NCBI GenBank assembly: GCA_028818705.1
Contig: JAPPNJ010000200.1
Location: 17,547 to 81,546, forward strand
DNA: 64,000 bases
Source of the DNA: Candidatus Poribacteria bacterium
GTDB lineage: Bacteria; Poribacteria; WGA-4E; WGA-3G
Direction: 5' to 3'
The notes below the pieces were generated by a model. The model saw nothing but the letters and a program-made list of their open reading frames with translations, was not told the origin of the DNA and did not search any database. Shown one piece after another: positions 17,553-26,280 of the stretch. Both the position numbers and the translations under genes were made by a program. Position 1 is the first letter of the stretch. Each line of letters starts with the position of its first letter.

Positions 17553-17680
17553 AGATCGTTCCGTTTTGATTCATTTTAGCGTGAATTTTGCCATGAAATA
17601 GTAAATTGACGGGAACTCGGTTATCGGAAAAAACGGGTAAAAATAGCAGGAGAGTGAACACACGTCCCCCAGAGAAGGCG

Positions 17681-17703
17681 CAAACTAACAGTTTACGCTA
17701 CAA
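17681..17703 (+). repeat. Copy of the dispersed CAAACTRACAGTTTACGCTACAA element
   Basis: This 23-base element is nearly identical to 10331-10353. It also appears as an inverted pair at 51552-51613. It lies in the 17553-17964 gap between the restriction operon and the second methyltransferase. Confidence 0.7.
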
Positions 17704-17764
17704 AGAAGAACCGTAGACCGAGTTCGTGTCAAAGCGGCATGTAAACAATTTTCAGATACACCTT

Positions 17765-17830
17765 TCGCCCCGCTGGGGCTTTGGTAGGTGTTCTTTCATA
17801 ATTCTATAGACATGTCGCCCCGCTGGGGCT
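17765..17830. repeat. Two copies of TCGCCCCGCTGGGGCT exactly 50 bases apart
   Basis: Copies at 17765-17780 and 17815-17830 are identical 16-mers, each able to form a GCCCC/GGGGC hairpin. Their flanks are not repeated. No gene is seen in 17553-17964. Confidence 0.75.
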
Positions 17831-17964
17831 GGTATTTGGTGTTACGAAACCGATAGAAAAATATGGATATACTTGAAAACACCATCAGAAATTTACACGA
17901 ACAAAATCCTGATTCAGACAATCGACACACCCAACGTTGCAAAACCCCACCTTACTCTGTTCCA

Positions 17965-19257
17965 TTATTTTTTCAAGACTAAAATCCAATCCGTGTGGAT
18001 TCGCTCTTTTCTGGGCATTGTAACAAAGTGATTAATAATCTCCGAACCGAAGTAAGTTTCGATGTTAAAACCAATATCTTCAGCGATTGGCATGAGATAC
18101 TTCCAATTCTCAAATAAATGACCCCGGATACGATTATTACCGACGACAATAACATATCTACCGCCCTCGCGTAGCACTTTGTAAACTTCACTTAGGTTTT
18201 TTCGCATATCGTCTAAATACTTAAAGGCGATGAATGCACGTCTTGGATCACTCTCAAAAATGTTTGCCATCACCCGATCCGCCTCTGGCACTCCTATTTC
18301 GTGTCGGAATTTGTAATGGCTGGCTGAAACGCTTTCTGTACCGACGTTTCGCTTCTTCAGAGCAGTTAACGAGTCTTGTGCGAAGCCTAACCAATACATT
18401 TCTAATTGGTGGGTTCTCGGATAGTCAACGGCATTGACATAAGGCGGTGAAGTTAACGCGAGGTCGAAATGATTCGCCTCATACTTGATGTTTCTTGCGT
18501 CCATATCCTCTGGAAAATCGGTGGTAATGCCCTGCGGATAGTTTTGGGAAAACACTATCATCTTAGGCACCTTAACAAGAACTGTTTTCGCAAATCGATC
18601 CAGCGCGTCGTAAGGACGAACCAATTTATTCAATTTCTTGCGAATCACTGTACGGGTACAATTGTCATCAGCGTTGGAAACGGAGCGGATGATAGACGAA
18701 AGACAGACCTTGAAGAAGTCTTTAATGGAATCGCCAGTTTCAAGTAACCGAATTTGTTTTCTTAAATAAGTTAACTCCACCAGAATTTCTTTGTTGAACC
18801 AGTTATCTCTATAAGGAAAATCTGGTAGAGCAGATTCGACAACAAGCGATGGACGGTAACAAGTAACAGCATCTAAAAGTACTTTTTGTGCTAACTTGAG
18901 TTCTTTCTCTACCAAAGGTGTTACTTTCACTTTCGAAATAAAACGGGAAAACGGATCAACATCAATTCCCACAGAGTTTCGTTTTGAGAGAAGTGCTTCA
19001 ACATTTGTAGTGCCACTCCCCGCAAATGGATCAAGGACCCAGTCGTTTTCTTGAGAATATCGTTTAATGAGCCAACGCGGTAACTCTGGAAAAAATTTGG
19101 CAGGGTACTTGTGTAAGCCGTGTGTCAGAAAACTCTGGTCGTGACTGATGAATAGAAACCTGTCGCCATCTTTCGCTGGTAGATTAACAGGAATATCGCC
19201 ATCTACTCGAATAATACTCTCACCAAAGTCGTTTACAATTTCGGTAATGTTGTTCAT
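17965..19257 (-). CDS. Site-specific DNA methyltransferase (N4/N6, SPPY type)
   Basis: This is an amino-DNA methyltransferase. AdoMet-binding motif I LDPFAGSGTT is at residues 75-84 and catalytic motif IV TSPPY at 269-273. The SPPY form is most usual for N4-cytosine enzymes. Motif I precedes motif IV by nearly 190 residues, which leaves room for the target-recognition region between them. No restriction endonuclease is adjacent, so it may be a solitary methylase or protect against the neighbouring system. ATG at 19257 with AGGAAAA upstream. It lies between the restriction operon and the toxin-antitoxin pair. Confidence 0.85.
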   Translation of the reverse strand: MNNITEIVNDFGESIIRVDGDIPVNLPAKDGDRFLFISHDQSFLTHGLHKYPAKFFPELPRWLIKRYSQENDWVLDPFAGSGTTNVEALLSKRNSVGIDVDPFSRFISKVKVTPLVEKELKLAQKVLLDAVTCYRPSLVVESALPDFPYRDNWFNKEILVELTYLRKQIRLLETGDSIKDFFKVCLSSIIRSVSNADDNCTRTVIRKKLNKLVRPYDALDRFAKTVLVKVPKMIVFSQNYPQGITTDFPEDMDARNIKYEANHFDLALTSPPYVNAVDYPRTHQLEMYWLGFAQDSLTALKKRNVGTESVSASHYKFRHEIGVPEADRVMANIFESDPRRAFIAFKYLDDMRKNLSEVYKVLREGGRYVIVVGNNRIRGHLFENWKYLMPIAEDIGFNIETYFGSEIINHFVTMPRKERIHTDWILVLKK

Positions 19258-19365
19258 GCTTTTTTCCTGTTCGAGTTAAGCCCGGATGATCTGCTGTGCT
19301 TCAAGTTTTTCTATTCTCTGGTGGGATGACTGGATTTCTTCTCGCTGATTGATAGACAAGAAAAC

Positions 19366-19635
19366 TCAAAGCGCATCAAGCAACTTTTCATATTCTGTAT
19401 GTGGACCGATCCAGAACCAGACAATTTTTCCACTATCAATAACTCCAACCGCTCGATAGTTGATGTTGATACGTACAGCATAAATTGACTCAGTGTTGTG
19501 TACTTTCTTGAAGCGCAGACTTGGATGGTGTGGATTTTCCCTGAACAGTTTGTAGGCATCTTTAGCCTGCTGTCGAATGCTATTTGGTAATTTCGCAAGC
19601 ATCTGACGGAAGCGTTTTGTTGTGCTTGAATTCAT
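19366..19635 (-). CDS. RelE/ParE-superfamily toxin
   Basis: This 89-residue protein has the RelE/ParE-like fold signature: N-terminal helices (FRQMLAKLPNSIRQQAKDAYKLFRENPHHPSLRFKKV) and a strand ending in YRAVGVIDSGKIVWFWIGPHTEYEKLL. It is probably an mRNA-interfering or gyrase-inhibiting toxin. Its ATG overlaps the stop of the upstream small gene by 4 bases (ATGA), the usual translational coupling of antitoxin then toxin. The conserved R..RV of active RelE types is only partly recognisable, so the target is uncertain. Confidence 0.82.
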   Translation of the reverse strand: MNSSTTKRFRQMLAKLPNSIRQQAKDAYKLFRENPHHPSLRFKKVHNTESIYAVRININYRAVGVIDSGKIVWFWIGPHTEYEKLLDAL

Positions 19636-19850
19636 AGCTGGTCCGGATTTAGTTCCTGCGTTTGCCCGCTACGATGTTCAGCAAGTGCTTCTGAAGCCAG
19701 CTCGGATAATGTCTCTTGAGAACTGGCGAACAATCTATCCCATCGTTTCTCAGAGCGGAGTTCAGCAAGGACCCAATCTGCGAGGGCATCTTGTTCCTTT
19801 GGTGAGAGTTTTGATGCTTCCGTGAAAGCGTGTTCGAGGCGTGTTGTCAT
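19632..19850 (-). CDS. Antitoxin partner of the RelE/ParE-like toxin
   Basis: This acidic, helical 72-residue protein begins MTTRLEHAFTEASKLSPKEQ. Related short proteins of this composition occur upstream of RelE-like toxins. I placed the start at 19850 because GGAGGT lies 5 bases upstream. A longer reading of the frame, to 20072, has no family support. It has no obvious DNA-binding ribbon-helix-helix, so autoregulation is unclear. The toxin starts within its stop codon. Confidence 0.72.
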   Translation of the reverse strand: MTTRLEHAFTEASKLSPKEQDALADWVLAELRSEKRWDRLFASSQETLSELASEALAEHRSGQTQELNPDQL

Positions 19851-20080
19851 TGGGATACCTCCAAAGAAAAATATTAGGTGATGCCAATCCCTAAAGTAGA
19901 CATAACTATTGCCTCTTAAGGGAACACGGAGCGCAGTGGCTACATTGTCTGGGAGTGCTTTGCGTTTTAAAGCGAATGCATTCCGCGGATGTGCGGTATG
20001 TTTGCGCTGCACGGGGTATTTTTTATCGACCCACCATTGACCCATTATAACATAACTATCAAGGGCGTGCAATCAAATTT

Positions 20081-20815
20081 TCACACAAAGAAACGTGAAA
20101 AAGCGACAGCCACTACATCCATTGTCATTGCAACAAGCCAGTGAATTGCCGCCCCATAAAGAAACGTGCGCGTTTCAAATGCGAGTACGCCGAGCAACAC
20201 ACCCGCAATGATTGAACCGAGTGCTTCTGGTAACGGTTTTGAATAGTGCATCACCGCAAAAGGGATGGTCTGAATCAAGATGCTGTAATTCCCGAATTTC
20301 CGCTCCAATCCGAAGAGCATGAACCCACGGAAGAAGTACTCCCAGGAAAACATGTAAACGCCATACGCAAGCTGGTAAGGCAAAAATGTCTGCCAACTGT
20401 CTGCAACGACTTTGCTGAGTGGATACTTCGCAAGGAAGGGCGGATATGCAATAACTGCAAGGATAACCACCGGAATCATCAGGACCCATGCTACCCCGGT
20501 TATGCTCCATCCGAGTTTCTGATTGCCGAGTCGGAAACCGTAGTGGCTCAAGCGTTCTCCTGTTCCGAATTTGGCAACGATAGCGGGGACAAACAGCAAT
20601 GTAATTGCTGTCGTCAAAAACCAGTAATAATACGGGTAGCTTTCTGCTAACGGTCCGCCATTGAAGTATTCAGCGAAATGGCGATTGAAAAAACTTCGTC
20701 GGCTATAATACCTGTGCAGCGTTAATAGGAGTGCTGAGGCAAGCAATATGACTGTTGTCTGTCGATCCCAACCACGCAAATACTTCTCTTTTAAATCTTG
20801 AATTCGGGAAATCAT
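20081..20815 (-). CDS. CPBP-family intramembrane metalloprotease
   Basis: This polytopic membrane protein has about seven to eight hydrophobic segments. The CPBP (Abi/CAAX-protease-like) motifs are WEYFFRG (a variant of EExxxR with one glutamate), FAVMHYSKPLPE (motif 2 histidine) and a C-terminal AIHWL. Family members cleave prenylated or signal-type peptides, or give bacteriocin self-immunity. No bacteriocin gene is adjacent. It has its own promoter, which overlaps that of the divergent glycosyltransferase. Confidence 0.85.
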   Translation of the reverse strand: MISRIQDLKEKYLRGWDRQTTVILLASALLLTLHRYYSRRSFFNRHFAEYFNGGPLAESYPYYYWFLTTAITLLFVPAIVAKFGTGERLSHYGFRLGNQKLGWSITGVAWVLMIPVVILAVIAYPPFLAKYPLSKVVADSWQTFLPYQLAYGVYMFSWEYFFRGFMLFGLERKFGNYSILIQTIPFAVMHYSKPLPEALGSIIAGVLLGVLAFETRTFLYGAAIHWLVAMTMDVVAVAFSRFFV

Positions 20816-20816
20816 C

Positions 20817-20845
20817 TTGACATCTCGTCGGTTTTAGGGTATTAT
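20817..20845 (+). promoter_or_regulatory. Promoter of the GT9-TVP38 operon
   Basis: TTGACA (20817-20822), a 17-base spacer and TATTAT (20840-20845) form a near-consensus sigma-70 promoter. It lies about 75 bases before the ATG at 20922. Confidence 0.8.
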
Positions 20846-20869
20846 ACCGTCACCCACGAAAATTAGCAA
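20841..20869 (-). promoter_or_regulatory. Divergent promoter of the CPBP protease gene
   Basis: On the minus strand, TTGCTA (20864-20869), a 17-base spacer and a perfect TATAAT (20841-20846). The -10 box physically overlaps the -10 of the rightward promoter, so the two promoters cannot be occupied together. Confidence 0.75.
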
Positions 20870-20921
20870 CAGGCTGAACGCCAAGATATTCGTACTCTGA
20901 GATTCGACTGTCGAAATTACA

Positions 20922-21947
20922 ATGGATAGGATGTTTGCACCTGAGCAAATCAAAAGGATCTTAATTATTAGACTTGCACCGTTGGGTGAAACGGTCTTAA
21001 CGACACCTGTCATTCGTGCCCTACGCCAACACTTCCGAGACGCTCATATCGCTTATATGGTAGCACCAATGCGAGAGGATTTAGTGTCAGCGAATCCATA
21101 CCTGAATGAGGTCCTTACCTATCAAGCCTCGGTGCCGAAACTCATCTATCAAATGGCTCGAAGAAAATTCCAAATGGCAGTTGTGCTGCAGCCCACCTTT
21201 CGCTTGGTGCTTCATACATTTTTTGCCCGAATTCCATTCCGCGTCGGTTTTGAAACGAACGCTGGTGGGAAGAAGTTGTTAAGTCTCGCCGTGCCGAATA
21301 ACACGGCGCAGCATGAAACACAACGTTATCTCGATGTCGTTCGGGCACTGGGCATTGAAGTAACGGACGATGAGCCGGAAGTATTCGTTGATAGGGTTAG
21401 TACAGCGTGGGTGAATAATTTCCTTGAGAACCAGAAGCTTAACGATAATCGTCCTATTATCGGTCTTAATCCGGGTGCGGCAACTGTCTATCGTCGCTGG
21501 AATGCATCGAACTTTGCTATTCTCGGCGATCGACTTCACGAAACTTACGGCGCACATATTGTCATTACAACTGGACCGCGGGAAGGTGAGTTGGCACATC
21601 AGGTGGCACAACAGATGTCGCACCCATCTGTTATCGTTAATCAAACAACGCCAATGCAACTTGCGACACTCCTGCAGCGGTGCAATCTATACATTAGCAA
21701 CGATACAGGACCGATGCACCTCAGCACCGCCGTCAAAACACCAACCGTTGCTTTGTTCGGTGCATCAAACCTCATACAGTGGGCGCCACCGTGGGACAAA
21801 CACGCAACGGTTGCCCGTCAAGCGTGTCCGTTTATGAAAAGGCTATCAGTTAAGGAGTGGGATACGCATACTGATCGCGCACGCGAGAACTTTGAGGCAA
21901 TTACCCCGGACGCGATTATGGCAACAGTGGAGAAACTCGCATGGTGA
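20922..21947 (+). CDS. Glycosyltransferase family 9 (heptosyltransferase-like)
   Basis: This GT-B enzyme of the ADP-heptose:LPS heptosyltransferase family acts at the cytoplasmic face on lipopolysaccharide core. Recognisable pieces are ILIIRLAPLGETVLTTPVIRALRQ (N-terminal acceptor domain), IIGLNPGAATVYRRW and the donor-site ISNDTGPMHLSTAVKTPTVALFGAS. Length (341) is typical. The downstream membrane-protein gene overlaps its stop by 7 bases. The ATG at 20922 is taken as the start; an in-frame ATG at 20931, with GGATAGG just upstream, is also possible. Confidence 0.92.
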   Translation: MDRMFAPEQIKRILIIRLAPLGETVLTTPVIRALRQHFRDAHIAYMVAPMREDLVSANPYLNEVLTYQASVPKLIYQMARRKFQMAVVLQPTFRLVLHTFFARIPFRVGFETNAGGKKLLSLAVPNNTAQHETQRYLDVVRALGIEVTDDEPEVFVDRVSTAWVNNFLENQKLNDNRPIIGLNPGAATVYRRWNASNFAILGDRLHETYGAHIVITTGPREGELAHQVAQQMSHPSVIVNQTTPMQLATLLQRCNLYISNDTGPMHLSTAVKTPTVALFGASNLIQWAPPWDKHATVARQACPFMKRLSVKEWDTHTDRARENFEAITPDAIMATVEKLAW

Positions 21948-23449
21948 AATCTGAACGTGCTCAGATGGAAGCGTTGGATGCACAACGCATCAGAAATTGT
22001 CTAACCGATATCGGCACAAGGATGTATCGACAGGCACTCTTGCAATCGGTCGCATTGACATTTTTTTGCGGTCTCATTCTGCTCGCCATTTTATTTTTCC
22101 TGAACCGACTGATTCCATTACCGATGCCAGTGTCAGGTATCGGCTGGGTGGTTCTGTCCGTGGCGACGATTGTAGGCACCTGTCTTAGTATTAAACACCG
22201 GAAGGATCTACTATTTGTTGCCCAAGCTGTTGACGAAAAAATGGAGCTTAGGGAGCGACTTAGTACGGCGTTTGGATTGATACAGAGTAGTTCCGAAGGC
22301 GAGTTTTCACAACTCCAAATTCGAGATGCTGCAGAGACTGCAACAACTTTAGACATCGGAAAAATAAGTCCCTATCGCGCACCAAAGCTACTGCGACTGT
22401 TTCCCGTTCCACTTTTGTTGATAGGAATTTCTTTCGCCATCCCGCCTCTCTACGAGACGCCTCGTCCACTTACTGAGTTCCAACAACAGGCATTAGATAG
22501 CGTTATCCAAAACCTTGAAGGGAAACAGGTTAAAAACCCAATCCTGCAGGAGCAAATCCTTGACACAGTGAACAGACTGAAAGCCGCAACAGATCTTGGG
22601 ACAGCACAAGAACACCTCGGCAGCCTAAACAGAGAAATCCGTAAACAAAAATCAGAACAAGACGTTATTACAAAATCAACAGAAACAAGCCAACGTTTTC
22701 GGGGTATGGATGCCGATCAACTTGCATTAGAGTTGACAGATCTCACGGAACAGGCTGAGATCTCATCAGAACTCCAAGCGGAACTGCAGCGTCTCTTTGA
22801 ACACTTGACTGAAAGTCTACCAGAAGGCGCGCTCCGTAATTCATTGAATCAGATTCAGGGCAGGGCAGTCACACCAGAAAGTTTGCAGGATATTATTGAT
22901 GCTCTTCAGCAAACAGAAACACTGACACACCTCGCGCAGTTGGAAGCAGACTTGATAGCAAACCGGAAAGAGTTGGCACTTGCGGACATTGAAACGACAA
23001 CCTCTGGTGGTGGCATTGCCAATATGGATGGCACCGCTGGACAAAATGCAGGCACTCGCGAGGTACAAGGCACCCGTGAAGCCTCATCAAGTTCTGAATC
23101 TCAGTCAACATCAGCGTCAGTTGATGGCGAAAAAATGCAGAATCCTATCGACGAAGGAAATCGGACAACACTATTGACCGGAGACGAGACGCCGAACTTA
23201 GAAATTAATGGTGAAAATTTGACCCTCACAGTCCCTTCGTCTGGTGATTCAGAAAGTTTCTCTGGTGTTTTTACGGGTGAGCCTCGTGTAGATGCACCTG
23301 CATATCTGCCCTTCAGCGATGTAGTTCTCAACGCCGAGCGAGCGTATGCTGAAGCCGTAAATAACAACCGTATTCCCGTAAAATACCGAACGCAGATTAA
23401 AGAATACTTGGAGGCGATTTCGAAAAAAAATGAAAAAAAGCTTAATTAA
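21941..23449 (+). CDS. Uncharacterised membrane protein with N-terminal helices and long helical domain
   Basis: I do not recognise a named family with certainty. The first 180 residues hold about three membrane helices (around residues 35-58, 66-85 and 150-168). This layout is reminiscent of the DUF4175-like N-terminus. A long, mostly helical Glu/Gln-rich region follows to about residue 350, then a Ser/Thr-rich low-complexity linker (about 355-400) and a short C-terminal conserved block (AYLPFSDVVLNAERAYAEAVNNNRIPVKYRTQIKEYL). The gene is translationally coupled to the glycosyltransferase before it and overlaps the TVP38-type gene after it by 20 bases. A role in envelope biogenesis is only inferred. 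Confidence 0.7.
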   Translation: MVKSERAQMEALDAQRIRNCLTDIGTRMYRQALLQSVALTFFCGLILLAILFFLNRLIPLPMPVSGIGWVVLSVATIVGTCLSIKHRKDLLFVAQAVDEKMELRERLSTAFGLIQSSSEGEFSQLQIRDAAETATTLDIGKISPYRAPKLLRLFPVPLLLIGISFAIPPLYETPRPLTEFQQQALDSVIQNLEGKQVKNPILQEQILDTVNRLKAATDLGTAQEHLGSLNREIRKQKSEQDVITKSTETSQRFRGMDADQLALELTDLTEQAEISSELQAELQRLFEHLTESLPEGALRNSLNQIQGRAVTPESLQDIIDALQQTETLTHLAQLEADLIANRKELALADIETTTSGGGIANMDGTAGQNAGTREVQGTREASSSSESQSTSASVDGEKMQNPIDEGNRTTLLTGDETPNLEINGENLTLTVPSSGDSESFSGVFTGEPRVDAPAYLPFSDVVLNAERAYAEAVNNNRIPVKYRTQIKEYLEAISKKNEKKLN

Positions 23450-24110
23450 AATTCTGGTCGCTGTCGGCATTATCGTAGTGGTTTATCTTGTGCTGAGATA
23501 CTATGGCATAACAGAACACATTCGATTAGAAAACGTCCCGAAAATCAAAACGTGGGTAGAAAGTTTCGGTGTAATAGCACCGCTTGTTTATATTGGACTC
23601 TATCTTATATCTACTGTTTTCTTTCTACCGGGTTCTCCGGTAACCGTATTAGCCGGTTTTGTCTTCGGACCGCTGTGGGGTGTTTTTTATGCCTCCATCG
23701 CCTCTATTATCTCCGTCGCTTGTGCTTTTCTGGTAGCCCGTTACGTTGCTCGTGATCTTGTTGAAGGGTGGGTTAAGAACAATCCACAATTCCGCAGGAT
23801 AGATGAACAGGTTGAAGAACAAGGGTGGCGCATTTTGATGTTTACACGTTTGGTTCCGATTTTCCCGTTTAACCTTCAAAACTACGCTTATGGATTGACC
23901 AGCATCCGGTTCTCCACGTTCGTATTTATTTCTGCTATTTTTATGTTACCAGGAACAACAGCGTGGGTTCTGCTTGGCGGTGCATTTGTTAGCGGTGAGG
24001 GGAATATATGGAAGACGATGCTCTATCTCGGAATTGCAGGTGTGTTTATGCTCGTGGTATCGTTGGTCCCGAACTTCCTTCGGAAATACCAAACCAAAAA
24101 CAGGGATTAA
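23430..24110 (+). CDS. TVP38/TMEM64-family membrane protein
   Basis: This inner-membrane protein of the VTT/DedA superfamily has the conserved FFLPGSPVTVLAGFVFGPLWG re-entrant loop and FTRLVPIFPFNLQNYAYGLTSI motif, with five to six hydrophobic segments. VTT proteins act as lipid scramblases/flippases or transporters. The gene starts inside the end of the preceding reading frame and is the last of the three-gene operon. It converges on cca with only 10 bases between the stops. Confidence 0.9.
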   Translation: MKKSLIKILVAVGIIVVVYLVLRYYGITEHIRLENVPKIKTWVESFGVIAPLVYIGLYLISTVFFLPGSPVTVLAGFVFGPLWGVFYASIASIISVACAFLVARYVARDLVEGWVKNNPQFRRIDEQVEEQGWRILMFTRLVPIFPFNLQNYAYGLTSIRFSTFVFISAIFMLPGTTAWVLLGGAFVSGEGNIWKTMLYLGIAGVFMLVVSLVPNFLRKYQTKNRD

Positions 24111-24120
24111 GCAAATAAAT

Positions 24121-25449
24121 TTACTGGGATTGGCGAATCAACGCTTGTACGGCAGCGAGCGCTTCTTCACGGGTCCGAATTTCACCATTAAATTGGCGTT
24201 CTTCGATCTGTTCCAGTAAATCTCCTATCTGTTTTCCCTCTTTTAAGTGGAAAATCTGAATTAGATCGTCTCCAGTGATGAGTCGCCCCTGTTTGTGAAT
24301 CGGTAGGATATGTTTATAGTAGGTATCAGCGATTTTTTTAATGACCGCTGAATCGATAGCATGCAATGCCGCAGCATAGAGAAGCACGCCCCACCAATCA
24401 GCGGCAGCAGTCCTGAGGAAACAAATTATCTCCTCACGCGTTAATTGCCGATTCAGATTTTTAAAAAATTGTTCGTACTTGGAGATAATGTCCTCTACAA
24501 ATTGCGTTGCTTTGCGGCTCAACTGAAGGCGTTCTCCAATATCGGCAAAGTTGCCATCTAAAAGCAAACTAAGTTTAACTAAGGAATATCGGCTAACGCC
24601 ACCCCCCAACTCCTCTTGGAGATAGTTATTGATTTCCTCATCGTAAGCGCGGAGCGGAATTGGTGTCTCTTCAAATGATTTGAGGGGCTGCCACGGAATG
24701 CGTTCTCGGTTTACAGTGGGCAGCATCTGTGCCAGTAGCCCGACAGCATTCATTTGCTGCAAATATGGGTGTGCCTTCTTGACATCGAGAATCTTCATAA
24801 ATTCGTCGCGACATCGTTCTGCTGCAACGCTTGGTAATAGCTCTTGGTGTTTCTGGATTAAGGCGATTGCATTCTGTGAAATTTCAAATCCCAGTTGCGC
24901 TGCGAATCTGTAAATTCGCAGTAGGCGGATCGGATCGGCTAAGATTACCCCGTCACTTGGAAACCGAAGCAGTCCTGTTTCTAAGTCTTCCATACCGCCA
25001 CATGGATCAATCACACGACAGAAATTCGATTTATGGGCGTGGTCTGCAAGTGTGTCTACATTCTCAAACACAATTGCCATCGCATTAATTGTTAAGTCTC
25101 GTAGACGTAAATCGCCAGCGAGTGATTCGGCTCGGAATTGCACAAAATCCATGCTTAATCGTGATGGATCCGGAAAATTGTCCTGATTCACAATTACACG
25201 GGCAGTGGATGGGTTTTCTTCAAGTACGATGCAAGTCGCCCTGATGTGAGCAGCAAACGCCTTAGCGAAGCGAATTGCATTGGCAGCCAGCGCAAAATCA
25301 AAATCTGTGGTTCGACGCTTGAGGAGTAAATCCCGAACGCTGCCTCCAACGAGATAAAGCCGTATGTCCTGTGCTTTTGCAAAAGTATCGAGTGCCTGCA
25401 TAGCGTCGTTACGAAATAATTCTTGGAGTGTTAGGGTGTTAATCTTCAT
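24121..25449 (-). CDS. cca: CCA tRNA nucleotidyltransferase / poly(A) polymerase family
   Basis: It adds or repairs the 3'-CCA of tRNAs. The class II nucleotidyltransferase head is clear: LYLVGGSVRDLLLKRRTTDFDFAL with the GG and DxD metal-binding residues, then RDLTINAMAI and LADPIRLLRIYRFAAQLGFEI. A helical body and an RNA-binding tail (LITGDDLIQIFHLKEGKQIGDLL) follow. Whether it adds the full CCA or only CC or A, or polyadenylates, cannot be decided from these motifs. Its ATG overlaps the stop of the upstream membrane-protein gene by 4 bases. Confidence 0.92.
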   Translation of the reverse strand: MKINTLTLQELFRNDAMQALDTFAKAQDIRLYLVGGSVRDLLLKRRTTDFDFALAANAIRFAKAFAAHIRATCIVLEENPSTARVIVNQDNFPDPSRLSMDFVQFRAESLAGDLRLRDLTINAMAIVFENVDTLADHAHKSNFCRVIDPCGGMEDLETGLLRFPSDGVILADPIRLLRIYRFAAQLGFEISQNAIALIQKHQELLPSVAAERCRDEFMKILDVKKAHPYLQQMNAVGLLAQMLPTVNRERIPWQPLKSFEETPIPLRAYDEEINNYLQEELGGGVSRYSLVKLSLLLDGNFADIGERLQLSRKATQFVEDIISKYEQFFKNLNRQLTREEIICFLRTAAADWWGVLLYAAALHAIDSAVIKKIADTYYKHILPIHKQGRLITGDDLIQIFHLKEGKQIGDLLEQIEERQFNGEIRTREEALAAVQALIRQSQ

Positions 25450-26057
25450 TGGCTCGCCCGTACTTTCCGTCGCTGTGCTTTACGGGAGCGAAACAGAATG
25501 CCGTCGAGATAGAGGTGGCTTGCATAGCCGATGAAACTCGCCACGTAGAATGGTAAGCCGGTAAGAATAAGACTTGGCAGTTCTTCTGATTCAAGTAACG
25601 CATCAAACGCATCTAAGAGTCTACTGCCGCTGTTCCACTCTGGATATGTAGCATAAATCGGGACTAACAGAAACAGTCCGGGGAGTAGAATCATCGTAAC
25701 TCTGGCATGCGTCCATCCACGATGTCTGCTCATAATTGGAAGCATCGCGAATAGCCCCAACAGCGCGGATTCCAGATACTTTCGCCAAATAATAATTAGC
25801 GCGACATTTAACACAAACAGGATAGAATAAAATATCTTTTGGCTTTTGCTTTTTATATCAACATCTGGCCACAATCCGAACAACACCGCAATCGCAAAAC
25901 AACCAATAACCTTTAGGGGGTTCAGGGAAATAGTTGGATTCCACGCCACTGGGACTGTGTAAAGGACTGAAACAGCAATAGTTGCGATAAGGGAAACGAT
26001 GAAGAAGGTGCTATAAGCCACCAACCCACCGATCCAGTGTTCACGAAACATGCTCAT
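25446..26057 (-). CDS. YdjM-like membrane-bound metal-dependent hydrolase (DUF457 type)
   Basis: This polytopic membrane protein has the family's scattered metal-binding residues: an N-terminal histidine (FREHWIGG), LWPDVDIKS, SRHRGWTHARV and YASHLYLDGI. Reactions of the family are poorly defined. The start is placed at the ATG at 26057 because relatives begin a few residues before the first histidine. The frame continues to an ATG at 26105. A TATACT box ends only about ten bases upstream of 26057, so a leaderless transcript is possible. It is translationally coupled to cca. Confidence 0.78.
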   Translation of the reverse strand: MSMFREHWIGGLVAYSTFFIVSLIATIAVSVLYTVPVAWNPTISLNPLKVIGCFAIAVLFGLWPDVDIKSKSQKIFYSILFVLNVALIIIWRKYLESALLGLFAMLPIMSRHRGWTHARVTMILLPGLFLLVPIYATYPEWNSGSRLLDAFDALLESEELPSLILTGLPFYVASFIGYASHLYLDGILFRSRKAQRRKVRASQ

Positions 26058-26148
26058 AGCAATAGTATAGCATGTCTTATAGTAAAAGCGAAACCGAATT
26101 TCCATCACCTCAATCAGCGGGTTCAGGATTCAAGCACTCCAATTTAAT

Positions 26149-26178
26149 TTGACTTTATAGCAGAAGTTATGATACAAT
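26149..26178 (+). promoter_or_regulatory. Promoter of the VOC-family gene
   Basis: TTGACT (26149-26154), an 18-base spacer and TACAAT (26173-26178), about 100 bases before the ATG at 26281. AAGGGAGGG directly upstream of the ATG is a strong ribosome binding site. Confidence 0.65.
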
Positions 26179-26280
26179 TATGTTATATTTATCGAGGATC
26201 TTACCTCTAACTCGTTAGAAATTCTGGTCTGTGGATGGAATTTAAAAAGGTTATGTCCCACTAATTAAGGGAGGGTTAAG

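Noticed and set aside
19258..19365. Possible 27-residue coiled peptide on the minus strand between the toxin and the methyltransferase genes
   Set aside because: It has only a TTG start without a Shine-Dalgarno and no recognisable partner.
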